Shown piece after piece: positions 1-11,200 of a stretch of 64,000 nucleotides of DNA. The first letter of the stretch is position 1. The number at the start of each line of letters is the position of its first letter. The notes below the pieces were generated by a model, which searched no databases, had not been told where the DNA came from, and saw nothing but the letters and a program-made list of their open reading frames with translations. The stretch is from Chrysoporthe austroafricana (lineage: Eukaryota; Ascomycota; Sordariomycetes; Diaporthales; Cryphonectriaceae), in NCBI GenBank assembly GCA_001051155.2, contig JYIP02000005.1, forward strand, positions 372,001 to 436,000, read 5' to 3'. The position numbers and the translations under genes were made by a program.

Positions 1-1462
1 TTCTGTACCAACATGGTCTAGAATCTGCACCTGATTGTTGGTCGTTAAGGCGATTACTAGGTACCCATTAATCTGTAGCGTAGCAACAGCTCTCATGGAG
101 CCTTGGTCAAGTTGCTCGTCTCGCTCGTCCACTTACCATGGCGCTGGTCGACAGCCCAGAAGTGGTGGTCGTGGAGATGGTCAAGTAAGGGACTAGGTTG
201 AATGGCAACTCATTCTCACAGGATTTATCATGATCATAAGCAGTTGAGTTCCCGGAGCGGATGATGGCATTGATGTTGTCGCCTATTTATAAGATATCAG
301 AAATCAATCACTTATGGCGCTGCCATGACATAGAGAGGAAGAGAAAGGGGGCCACACGAGGGAGGGGATAGGGAATGATGGGGCTCAAGGTTTGCGGCGA
401 CTATTGGCGTAAATAATTGACTCGTCGTTGTTGATTTCATAGTCAAAATTCTGAGGATTAGCCTGCAGCTAGAAGTTGCGTTTTGTCAGATGTTGAAGTA
501 GTCACTACAACATTATAACGCTACGTTATGCCGATAGAACCCTCAATTAAAGTAGATGGCTTAAGACCGAACTAGAAAATAGAGACTATTTATGCGGCTA
601 CGCTACTCATACAGTCGGGCACCACGTAGCCAGTGCATAGGGTGAAGAACCGGGACAATTGCTTGCTCCGATGGTTCTATCATTCTAATGTCGTATCAAT
701 CGAGACTAGGTTGATGGCTTGCCCAGCATGATGTGATGAGCTGGTCTCAATGCTCAAGTTAACACAACACTGCATAGCAGCCGGCACGCAGCACAGGACA
801 TTTAAAACGAGTGAGTCAATCCAATGGGCATCGCATTAGCGAGCTATTTATTTCTAGGCTGGTCTCGATTGTGCATGGTGGCATCAGTTATGCCTATTTT
901 GGACGGAGCATAAGAGAGATGCCCGACTCGCCCGACTCGCCCGACTATGAAGCGCCCTAGTAGAGTGGCTTGCATGGCCGCTGCAGCCTGAAGGGCGGAA
1001 TCTTGGTATGAAGTTGGGGCGATCAATTCTAATTGGTACTGACATGACCAATTGAATGCTTCAAGAGGTTTGTGAGGGTTACACCTGACAATGATGAGGG
1101 GGTGTGTGAGACCTGCGTGGCCTTTGATTCCTTTTTCCCGTCCTTTGCCGTTTATGAGACGTGATCTGGTAAAAGATTGTGACCGGCCCTCTGACCATCT
1201 ACTGTTCGATCGACCAGTCCATCGTTTTTGGAGGGGGCAAACCTCGCGGCCAGCCTCGCTCTGAGGTCACCAAAAGGAAGAACTGGTCACTTCAGCTCCT
1301 TTCTCTACTAGGTAGCGGCCAGTCCGCCGGTTCCACTTTGACCTTTGACGACTCAGTTTCCAGCAGGTCCCATGTCTAACAGGACACGGCAACTCGTGTC
1401 GTTCATAGCGCTTCTTCTTCGCACAGGGGTCAGCTTCAGCCTTGTTCAAAGATCGAAGAGTA
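1..1462. other. No gene recognised (left edge)
   Basis: No reading frame here resembles a known protein or shows a convincing splice structure. The composition is mixed and moderately AT-rich. The last few hundred bases would be the promoter and leader of the NLR gene starting near 1463. The only structure I noticed is a short 9-base tandem repeat at 922-946. Confidence 0.5.
922..946. repeat. Short 9-bp tandem repeat
   Basis: The unit CCCGACTCG is repeated about 2.7 times without mismatch. It is too short to have an evident function and lies in non-coding sequence. Confidence 0.7.
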
Positions 1463-4400
1463 ATGGCCTGGCCCCGCTCCAGGATGGGCTTCACGAAGCT
1501 CAAGCAGAAACTCGCCTTCCGCAGCTCCAGAAGCCCCGCCAGTGATCAGCCTAGCGGAGAGCAGCAGCCGAGTAATGAGCCGTCACCTGCCCTCAGAGCC
1601 AGCGGTACGCCGATCCGCGAGCTCTGGAACCTGGCATACGAAAAGCTGCGGGAGGAGGATAAAGATCTCATCTCAGACTACGAAGTCAAGCTCTGCGGTA
1701 ATCTGAGCGCTGGTCTCGGTTCGACGCTCGGCTCGAACGCCAGCATGAGGGACCGAATGGAGGCGATTCTCCGCCGCAAAATGGAGGAAATCAACCGGGA
1801 CACATGGAAGCTGAAGTTCGGCAGCTCCGAGGTCCAAGTGAGAGACCTGGTGCAGCCTGTCCTGGGCGTCGTCAGCTGGGCGAACGATTACATCACTGAC
1901 GCCTTGAGCGCAAACCCGTCTACCTCGATAGCGTGGGCAGGCGTCAGTCTATTGCTGCCGGTGAGTCGAGCATCTACCTCTGTATATACCTGCTTGAGGC
2001 TGAATATCAGTCGACTGCACCAGCTATTCCTGAACCCCTCTGAGCAGGGCGCCTCCCTGGCAAAGGGCCTGGAGTACATCTCGTCTCTAGTAGTCCAGAG
2101 CCGTATGAGGGAGGATCTCTACGTCCGGCGCTACGAGTAAAGGACTGATCAACTTGGATCGTTAACACTATCTAATAGTATATACAAAGACGCCTTAGAG
2201 ATACTCTATCGGCACATCCTAAGGTTTCAGATTACAAGCTTTTGCTACTACGACAGAAACGCCGCCTTCCGCCTGGGGCTGGACCTCATCAAGTGGGACA
2301 ACTGGGACAGCCTTTTAGACAAGATCCGAAAGCAGGAGCGTGTTTTTTTGGAGGTCAACGATATCTGGAGAGATATGAAATACGACGACGAGTGCTCGGC
2401 AACCAAGAAGCGGCACGACGAGGTGATCCGCCGCTGGCAAAGTATCGGCACAGACATCTCGGGGCTGCTGCAGGCGGTCCAGGACGCCCAGCAGGATATT
2501 GAGCGTGCTGAGCTACTCAAGTGGCTATGTACGGTCGATCCCTCAGCGATGTATAATAGCGCCCGCGACAAGCATGAGAGCGGCACGGGCAACTGGCTGG
2601 TAAGGGACAGCGAGGAATTCGAGACCTGGGAGGAGACTCCTCGCTCTCTGCTATGGCTTCATGGGAAACGTACGCCAGGCATTTCCCGTTTGCTTCTTAG
2701 CGTGCTACTGCTGACCGTTTATAGCTGGCTCTGGGAAATCAGTCCTGAGCTCGTCCGTTGTCAAGCACCTGAAGGATCGATACGAACCCAACCCCACGAC
2801 CGCTCTCGCATACTTCTTCTTTAGCTTCAGCGACCTGGAGAAACAGAAAGTGTCCGGAATGCTCGCATCACTTCTTAAGCAGCTCTGCACCAGCCGACCG
2901 GACACGCCACAGCCGGTAGAGAGCTTCCGAAAGTACATGGAGAAAGGCGAGCGCCCAGACATCAAAACCCTCGAGGCCGCACTGATAGCTACTGCACGCG
3001 GGTTCTCGGCGGTTTTCATCGTAATCGACGCTCTAGACGAATGCCCGAACCTGGACGGAGAGCGGAGGAAGCTCCTGGACTGCCTCAGGCGCATCATTGA
3101 CACAATGCCGGACACTATCCACATCTTTTGCACAAGTCGGGCGGAGCCAGATATCAACACAGCGATAAGCACCGTCCTGTACCCACCGTCAAAGACCGCT
3201 ATCGATCTACTGGTATATCGAGGGGGAGTCAATTATGATATTGGTCTGTATATCGATTCGACGTTCGCACATGCCGACTACAGCTCGTGGCCCAACAACC
3301 TCAAAGCCGAGGTGAAAGCCTCTCTGATCAAGAAAGCAGATGGCATGTAGGTGACGGTAACGATTTTGGAAGTCATGCAGCAGAATTTCGGTCGCTCACA
3401 ACCGCCCTAGGTTCCAGTACGTCTTTTGCCAGTTCGAGGCCCTTCGGAAGCTCAACTCTCTCCCACTCGTCCGGCAGGCGCTGCAACAGCTACCCAGCGG
3501 ACTCGACGCAACCCACGACAGGCTTCTCCAGAGTATAGACACAAAGTTCCAAGCCCAGGTTGTGGGCTTGCTGAAATGGCTCGCCTCGTCGAACAGGGCG
3601 CTCCAGCTTGAAGAGCTCGCCGAGATCTTCATCCTCCGCCCTGAGCGCGCCGTCGCCTTAGATGAGGCCGAGCGGCTATTCAAGCCTGAAGATTGTCTCA
3701 AATACCTGTCCAGCTTGATCGTAACCCAGGAGGTGCAGGTGGGGTTTAGTCACTCACACGACACTAGAATATACGCCACGCATGTCCGTCTAGCCCACTT
3801 CACGGTCAAGGAGTATCTAACGTCTCGCTGTATTGCTGAGGGCCCAGCTGCACGTTTCTCGTTCACCGAAACCGACGCCCACTTGTACATTGCGCACTCG
3901 TGCCTCGCTTACCACCTCTATCGCAGCACCTTGGACCGTAAAGGCGTAAACGACCTCCCGCTAGGAAACTACGCGGCCGAATACTAGCCTCAGCATCTTG
4001 AGATGGTACCCCGCGAGCGGTGGTCGAACGAGGCCGCCCATCTCGCTGCACGCGCCCTCGCCATACGTAGCGTGAGCCTGCTTATAACTCTCCAGGCGAG
4101 CTACAGCGCCCTTGTATATCCCTTCAGCGATGACTTCCATACATATCCTCCTGACATGCCACAGCGGCCGCAGTGCTACACCGCCCGGCTCGGCCTTCCC
4201 GAGCTCACTAAAATGCTGCTCCACGAGGGCCTCGGCACAAGCAGGTACTTGACGCAGGAGGGCCTAGATGCAATCCTCCAGAATGCGGCGTATGGAGGGA
4301 GCACAACGATCGTCCAGCTGCTCCTAGATAAGAACGCCGACGTCAATGCAGAGGATGAGGAGCGCGGAGCCGCACTGCACGCAGCGGCATACAAAGGGTA

Positions 4401-6250
4401 TGTGGAGATCGTGAAACTCCTGCTCGGTAGGAGCGCCGACGTCAATGCAAAGAGTAAGAAATTTGGAGGTGCACTGCAAGCGGCGGCATTGGGCGGGCAT
4501 GCGAGGATCGTGGAGCTCCTGCTCGACAGCGGCGCCGACGCCAATGCGCAACACGGTAAGATAGGGACCGCTCTGCAGGCCGCCGCGTCCGGAAATCATC
4601 TCGACGTCGTGCGGTTGCTCGTTCGCCGTGGGGCCGATGTCAACTTGTGGTCAAACGAGGCGGGATGCGCCGTGATGTCCGCCGCCGAGACGTCCGCCGA
4701 GACGTCCGCCGAGTGCCTACGATTTCTACTCGACTGCGACGCCGACATAAGCATTCAGGGCGGTGACCACGGGACAGCACTATATAAGGCGGCCAAAGTC
4801 CTGGCATACACTGAATCGCACTTCCGTCTGCTGGTGGAACGAGGCGCCGACGTCAACGCGCCAGGCGGGAAGTACAGCTATCCCGCTCCAGGCAGCGTGC
4901 GTAGTGTACAGAACACATAATATAGCGGAGATCAAGCTCCTGCTAGACAAGGGCGCCAGCGTCAACGCCCAGGGCGGGCACTACGGCAATGCACTGCAGG
5001 CTGCATGCTTCCGCGGCAAGATAAGCGCCGTCAAGCTTCTACTCGATAGAGGCGCCGATGTTAATATGCGCGGGGGGGAATTTGGAACGGCCCTACAGGC
5101 AGCCTGCGCGTCTGAACGCAACACGGAGCACCTCGTATCGTTCTTGTTAGGTCAGGGCGCCGACGTGAGCACCCAAGGGGGAAAGTACGGCAATGCCCTG
5201 CAGGCAGCATGCTACATGGGGAAACTGCGATCTGCACAGCAGTTGCTGCTCGACCGGGGAGCGGACGTCAACGCCACAGGCGGCGAGTTCGGGAGCGCAC
5301 TGCAGGCCGCGGCGTCGTCCCAGCATTGGAGCAGCACCGAAGTCTTAGAGCTGCTATTGAGAAGAGGCGCCGAGGTCAACGCTCAGGGCGGATCTTACGG
5401 CACTGCACTGCAGGCGGCCTGTTTCTACAACTACATCGACAAGGTGCGCGTGCTGCTCGAGCACGGCGCCGAGGTCAATGCCGAGGGCGGGGAATTCGGA
5501 ACCGCGCTCCAGGCGGCCTGCGCGGCGTATATTTCGGAGAGTGCCGTTGTGGCGCGCTTGCTGATCGAGCACGGTGCTGACGTCCACGTACAAGGTGGCG
5601 AGTTCGGCAGTGCCTGGCACGCTGCTGCCGCCGCGAACAACCGCGAGCGCAACAACGACAAGCTCCAGCTGCTGCTTGATCACGGCGTCGACGTCAACGA
5701 CACGCGGGGACGGGAGCACGCCACCGCCCTACAGGCGACGCTAGGGGGGATGTACTTCTCGCATCGAATCAACAGGATTCGCTTCCTGCTCAACCGAGGC
5801 GCCAACGTAAACCTCAGCGCCGGCACGTACGGCTTCCCACTGCAATCGGCGTGTACGGCCGAAGACGGTGCCAACGAGGGGCAGGCGAAGTTCCTGCTCG
5901 ACAATTGCCCCGACATCGACGTCAATGCAGCGGGGGGCATATTTGGTTCGGCTCTGCAGGCGGCGGCGTACTCGGGCCAGACGGACTCGATAAAGCTGCT
6001 GCTGGAGAAGGGCGCCGACGCCAACGCGCGCGGGGGGAAGTACCTCAGCGCACTGAATGCGGCCTTCGTCCAGGGCTTCTGGGATATTGTCGAGGTGCTG
6101 CTCGGCAGCGGGGCAACGCCGGACAGCCTGCTGTTCCCGGAGGCCGACGAGGATTGGCTTGCGCGTGTCCGGGAAGAGCACGGCCGGGGGGCTGTGGAGC
6201 GTTACTGGAAGTTTTGGGAGGTGCAGAAGATCAGAGGAGGCATGTTCTGA
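1463..6250 (+). pseudogene. NACHT-ankyrin NLR (STAND) protein, disrupted
   Basis: Fungal NLR-type STAND ATPase, a family of cytosolic non-self/heterokaryon-type receptors. Inferred exons are 1463-1960, 2024-2136, 2179-2669, 2725-3346 and 3411-6250. The start could also be the ATG at 1484. An N-terminal NWD-NACHT domain (to about 2650) is followed by a NACHT domain. Walker A (GKPGSGKS) is made only after splicing 2670-2724, because the intron falls inside its Pro codon. Walker B reads VIDALDE near 3025, and a winged-helix-like stretch (LLKWLASSNRALQLEELAE) lies near 3570-3626. About 18 ankyrin repeats of the GGxYGxALQAAC style follow (about 4260-6130). Two lesions are visible. A TAG at 3985-3987 sits where relatives have a Trp after YAAEY. 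An extra C within CCC 4882-4884 shifts the ankyrin frame from 1 to 2. The 42-bp intron 2137-2178 is the weakest splice call. The locus might still express a truncated ATPase without ankyrins. Family identity is secure; functional loss is inferred. Confidence 0.85.
4684..4713 (+). repeat. 12-bp tandem repeat inside the ankyrin region
   Basis: The 12-mer GCCGAGACGTCC occurs twice in tandem, plus a half unit. It codes for an Ala-Glu-Thr-Ser iteration between two ankyrin units. It stays in frame and lengthens a loop, as expected of replication slippage in a repeat-rich NLR. Confidence 0.75.
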
Positions 6251-8240
6251 TTCCGTATGATAAAACAGGCGGACGGTCCGTCTCTCTAGTTCGCTAGAGG
6301 GTGGGGACTTTGATGAAGCGTCAAGTCCGGATCGAATGCAAAACTACTTACAGCCATTTACAAAGTGTTGAAAAAAATACAGACTTTTTATGATCAAGGC
6401 TATACAACCTAGACGCTGTTGGCAATGGCACCCATTGCTTCAAGGACTCTTATATCCCAAACGGACATAGAACTGGTTGCGAAACAGGTCCGGCAATCCA
6501 GAGGGTTCATCTGTCTGAACTCTATTACTCGCGGTGCAAGCAGGACCAGGTAGCTTGCCATTGGGTCCTCGGGCAATACCTCGAAAATATTAGTAGTGGC
6601 TTGGCTGGCCGTTCCAACTGAAACATCAGCGGGAGGTAACAATGGGGGTCAATACTGGCTTAGGAAGACACGGCTAAGATATGGGTGCCTAATCTTCTTG
6701 TACGAGAACCCTTTGGACATGCTCAAGGTCTAGCACAGAAGAGTCCAGGTACCATCTGCCAGGACGCAAGATGTCCGTAAACGAACAAATCCGACGAGAC
6801 CATGGTTCCTGAGGGCAGATAGAAGGTGATAGGGGATCGATGAACTCTATTCGAGAGAAAGAAAAGAGGGCGGCCCTGGATTCCTGACAAGAAGGGCTTG
6901 GAACTTGGCTACCCTGATCAGAAAGCTCAAACTGAGGCGGGCTGCTCATTATTGTAGGGTTTCCTGACCATCATCAGACATCAGACCATGAAGCCGAGAT
7001 CTGCCGCCGTAAATACAAATCTCCATACCTAAGACAGATCCTCTTGTTTAACGTGTCTTGAGTGAGTAACAGCTGTGCCCGAATACTATGATATTTCCGA
7101 GCTTTAGATTTCCAAAGGATTGCCTGAAAATTTCGACGTTCTAGTCGCTTGTACTAGGCCAGAAAGAGTCATTGCTCACATGTGTAGGAGGAGGGAGGGA
7201 GGGAGGGAGGGAGTGGTAGCACGCGAGATTCTCGGGTGGTTGACGCCAAGAACGCCATGACTATCGTCCATGTGGCCGTCTGCTGCATAAGGCTATGTGA
7301 ATCAAGGCGCGTCCATGACAGCGTTTCTGGTGAAGTGCAGTTCGATGAGAGAGCCATGCTTCGAGAAGAAGTTCAGGGTTATAGCAAGGGAAACGATGAT
7401 ATTCCCATACGCAACCTGGCTATGGTGATCAAATACATATTTGTCTTGGTCGGAATAAAGGCAAAGTCCTACCTGAAGTAAGGCCGGAAAGGCAAGTCCG
7501 GTGCCTCGGGGGGTTTTGTCTCTTTCTCAGGCAGCTAGGTATGTTCATGCCGGGGCCCACAACTCTCTTATCGCCACCGCGCGGCTGTCCACCCTGGGCG
7601 GTGCCAAGGCAGGTTTTGTACCAGGACTAACAGTATCGGGCTGAATGGGTGGAAGCTGGGAGAGGGGGGTATAGCAGCGGGAGGATACAATTGCATGATA
7701 AGCTCCCGCAATAAGGAGACCATTGGCGGATAGGTAGCGAAGCAGGCATGGAAATTTGCCTCTACACCGTTGGTTAAGCCTGCCACCAGATGAAAGGTTG
7801 TTTGTTCGAAAGTTTGTGCCCAAATTCATCCTGAAGCATATCGTTGACGTGGGTAGGAGATTCAGACTGAGTTGAGTGTCCGGGTGGGTTGGCCCGGAAA
7901 TACGTCTTGCTCAGCTTTCGCCAGTTCACAAGCCCTACACCGTCGACGATGGCTACAAAGCCTCACAAGAGGTGTGAGACGCCACTGCTTTTCTGTGCGG
8001 GCTGTCCGAGAGATATATCGGTCCGCAAGTACGTAGGTATCCTAGCTGAGGGTTTCCTTCGGGCTGATGATTACATGTAGATTTGTCATAGTGCTTATAC
8101 AAGTGGAAATGCACTGAGTAAGTGGAAATCTAATCGAATTATATCAGTATCGCCTGTTAGATAGCTTCCTACATTGTAGTATAGTCTGTCGCAGTTCACT
8201 CTTCGCTTGCTTCTTAGTAGTCTCATATCAACGATTGATC
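6251..8240. other. Intergenic, unrecognised short ORFs only
   Basis: Between the NLR and the PKS there is no gene I can name. On the minus strand, 6689-6949 (86 codons) and 6409-6642 (77 codons) look faintly protein-like and lie close together. They match nothing I recognise and are separated by stops, so they may be a decayed gene or chance. Plus-strand ORFs at 7236-7481 and 7889-8080 are equally unsupported. The last part contains the PKS promoter. Confidence 0.4.
7187..7213. repeat. GGGA microsatellite, G-quadruplex-prone
   Basis: A GGAG/GGGA tract with at least five successive G-triplets separated by single A residues on the plus strand. By sequence rule it could fold as a G-quadruplex. 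It lies about 1 kb upstream of the PKS start; any regulatory role is speculation. Confidence 0.6.
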
Positions 8241-11200
8241 ATGTCCGTGTCTAAGGCAACGAGGCTCTACGTCTTTGGAGACCAAACCTTCAATTACGAT
8301 ATTTCTTTGGCTCAACTGATTCGTTCTGACAACCCTCTTCTGACTTGGTTCTTTCGCAAATGCTTCTCTGCTATCCAAACGGAGCTCGGCCATCTTCCGT
8401 TACACGATCAAGATGCTACTCCGAAATTCTCCTCCATAGCTGACCTTCTGACAAGGAAGCGGGATGCTTGTATTAGTCTGGCATTAGAACAGGCACTCTG
8501 TTTGATTCATGCTTTTGCAGTTTTCATATGGTGAGTAACCCCGATGCATTGTGGAATACGCACATTGCTGAGCCCAGCGCAGGCAACACTCCGAAGGCAA
8601 GCTATCCTATCCCACCGCCCAGGATAGTTACCTGCTTGGTCTATGCACCGGAGCTCTCGCAGCTGCAGCTGTCAGCTCTTCGAGGGACCTGGTTCAGTTG
8701 ATCCCGGCGGCTGTGCATGCTACGGTGGTAGCGTTGCATACGGGCCTACGAGCCGCACAAGAGGCTCTGGCTATAGATGGCAACGCCTCCTTCACATCTC
8801 GGTACTCTATGTTTGTTCGTGGCGCGTCAGAGAATGAAATAGTCTCTGTTCTTGAACGCTTTCACTCGCGAAACGTAGGTGTTCCCTGGAACATGTCGCT
8901 TTTCAATAATGAAATCATCAAGCTAATGTCATTCTCAGTCAACGCCACCATCTTCTAAGGCATATATCAGCGCGTTTTCGACAGTCGGCTTGACTATCAG
9001 CGGGCCACCGGACGTCTTGGCTGAACTGAGCGACGAGGTTGCCCTCTCGAAATTCGACAAGACTATGCTCCCGATCCGCAGTACTTATCATGCCCCACAC
9101 TTGTTCTCCCAGGAAGATGTTGATATCATCCTGGGAAAAGCCCAATCCTACGGGCTAGTCGCCAAGTCCACACCATCCATTCCGGTGGTGTCTTCTGGTA
9201 CCGGCCATTCTGTCTGGGCAGCAAGCTCGGAGGCCATGCTAGACAGCGCTATCAAAGACGTGCTGGTACGCCCAATGGTTATGGACAAGGCTATTGATTA
9301 TCTTGGTGGAGCCTTGAAGGCAAGGCCTCAAACAGAGATTTTGGTCATACCAATAGGTACTGATACCGGAGAGACGGTGCAACGTCGTCTCAAATCAGGA
9401 CTTGCAGACCGAATGCCTGGGGCCATTGCTTTGTTATCACATCCAGACAGCATCTCAACGGGCAGCAAATTGGGCCGGCCCAAGATTGCTGTCATTGGCA
9501 TGTCTGGACGTTTTCCGGGAGCGTCGAGCTCTGATGCCTTGTGGGAGTTATTATAAGCTAAGACTGACATGTGCCGTGAAGTGCTAGAGGCTAGGTGGAA
9601 TGCGGATACACACGTCGATCCTTTAGGAAAGAAAAAGAATACGGGAAAGGTACGCTGGGGCTGCTGGCTGGAGAGCCCGGACCTCTTCGATAATGCTTTC
9701 TTTTCTATCTCTCCCCGCGAAGCACCGTAGATGGATCCAGCGCAGCGCCTTGCTCTCATGACAACATACGAGGCGATAGAAGACGCTGGTGTCATTCCCG
9801 GCCGGACTCCATCTACTAGAGAAGATCGTGTTGGTGTTTTCTATGGCGTGACGAGCAATGACTGGTGCGAAGCAAACAGCGGGCAAGACATTGACGCATA
9901 TTACATTCCCGGCGCAAATAGGGCCTTTATACCTGGGCGCGTTAACTACTTCTTGAAATTCTCTGGACCGAGCTTCGCCGTGGACACCGCATGTTCCTCG
10001 AGCTTAGCCGCCATTCATATGGCTTGCAACTCACTCTGGCAGGGTGATATCGACATGGCTATTGCCGGTGGGACCAATGTGCTCACGAATCCCGACATGA
10101 CGACTGGGCTTGATAAAGGTCACTTTCTGTCCACGACTGGCAACTGTAAGACCTTCGATGAGTCTGCAGATGGCTATTGCAGGGGAGAAGGGGTTGCGAC
10201 AGTAATCCTTAAGCGTCTCGAAGATGCTCTCGAGGACAGAGACCCCATTCGAGGCATTATTGGGAGTGCCTTTACCAATCATTCGGCGGAAGCGGAGTCC
10301 ATCACTCGTCCTCACGTTGGCGCTCAAAAAGACGTTCTAGAGCGTGTGCTGAGCGATTCAGGCAGTATGCCATATGACGTGGGATACGTCGAGATGCATG
10401 GAACTGGTACGCAAGCCGGCGATACAAGAGAGATGAACTCCGTCTGCGACATCCTCGCGCCGACAAATCGGCCTCATAAACGATCCGCTGATCAGCCTCT
10501 CCATCTTGGGGCTTTGAAGGCCAACATTGGACACGGCGAATCTGTCTCGGGGGTAAGTGCCCTGATCAAAGTGATGATGATGATGGAAAAGGGAATGATT
10601 CCGCCACACTGCGGCATCAAGACGCGCATCAATTCGTCCTTGCCTTCGGACTTGGCAGCACGCAACGTCCGTATCGACTTTGAAATGACCGCATGGTCGC
10701 AGTCTCGTGAGCTGCCGAGAAAAGCCATTATCAACAACTTCAGCGCAGCAGGCGGAAATACTTCGATATTGGTTGAAGAGCCTCCGGTTTCATCTGAGAC
10801 TTTGGAAGAGATGCCCGGCAAGATGAGACCCATATATCCTGTGGCCATCTCGGCGAAAAGTGCAAAGTCGCTTAAAGCGAACATCCGGTCGTTGCTAGCT
10901 CACCTCTCCAGTTCGGAGCGTGTTGCCCTCCCAAGCTTGTCGTACACTACCACGGCTCGCCGCATGCACCATCCATATCGTGTCATCGTAGCCTCTGACA
11001 CTATCGAGAGGCTCAAGTCTCGGTTGATAGAGAGTATTGATGTCGACTCAGGCAGCAGGCGCATGGTCCCGCCAAAGCAAATTCTCTTCGCATTCACCGG
11101 GCAAGGATCACAATACCCGGGCATGGGAAAGGAGCTGCTTGAGTCCTTGGGCGTGTTCCGGGACCAAATCGTTCGTTTTGATCAACTCGCTCGACGCTTA

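Noticed and set aside
3946..3987. Intron (GTAAAC...CTAG) that would remove the NLR stop codon
   Set aside because: Only 42 bases, lacks a clear branch point, and would delete the conserved YAAEY motif.
9547..9581. Intron (GTTATT...AAG) that would remove the first PKS stop
   Set aside because: About 35 bases, shorter than any other intron here, weak donor, and it would cut conserved KS sequence.
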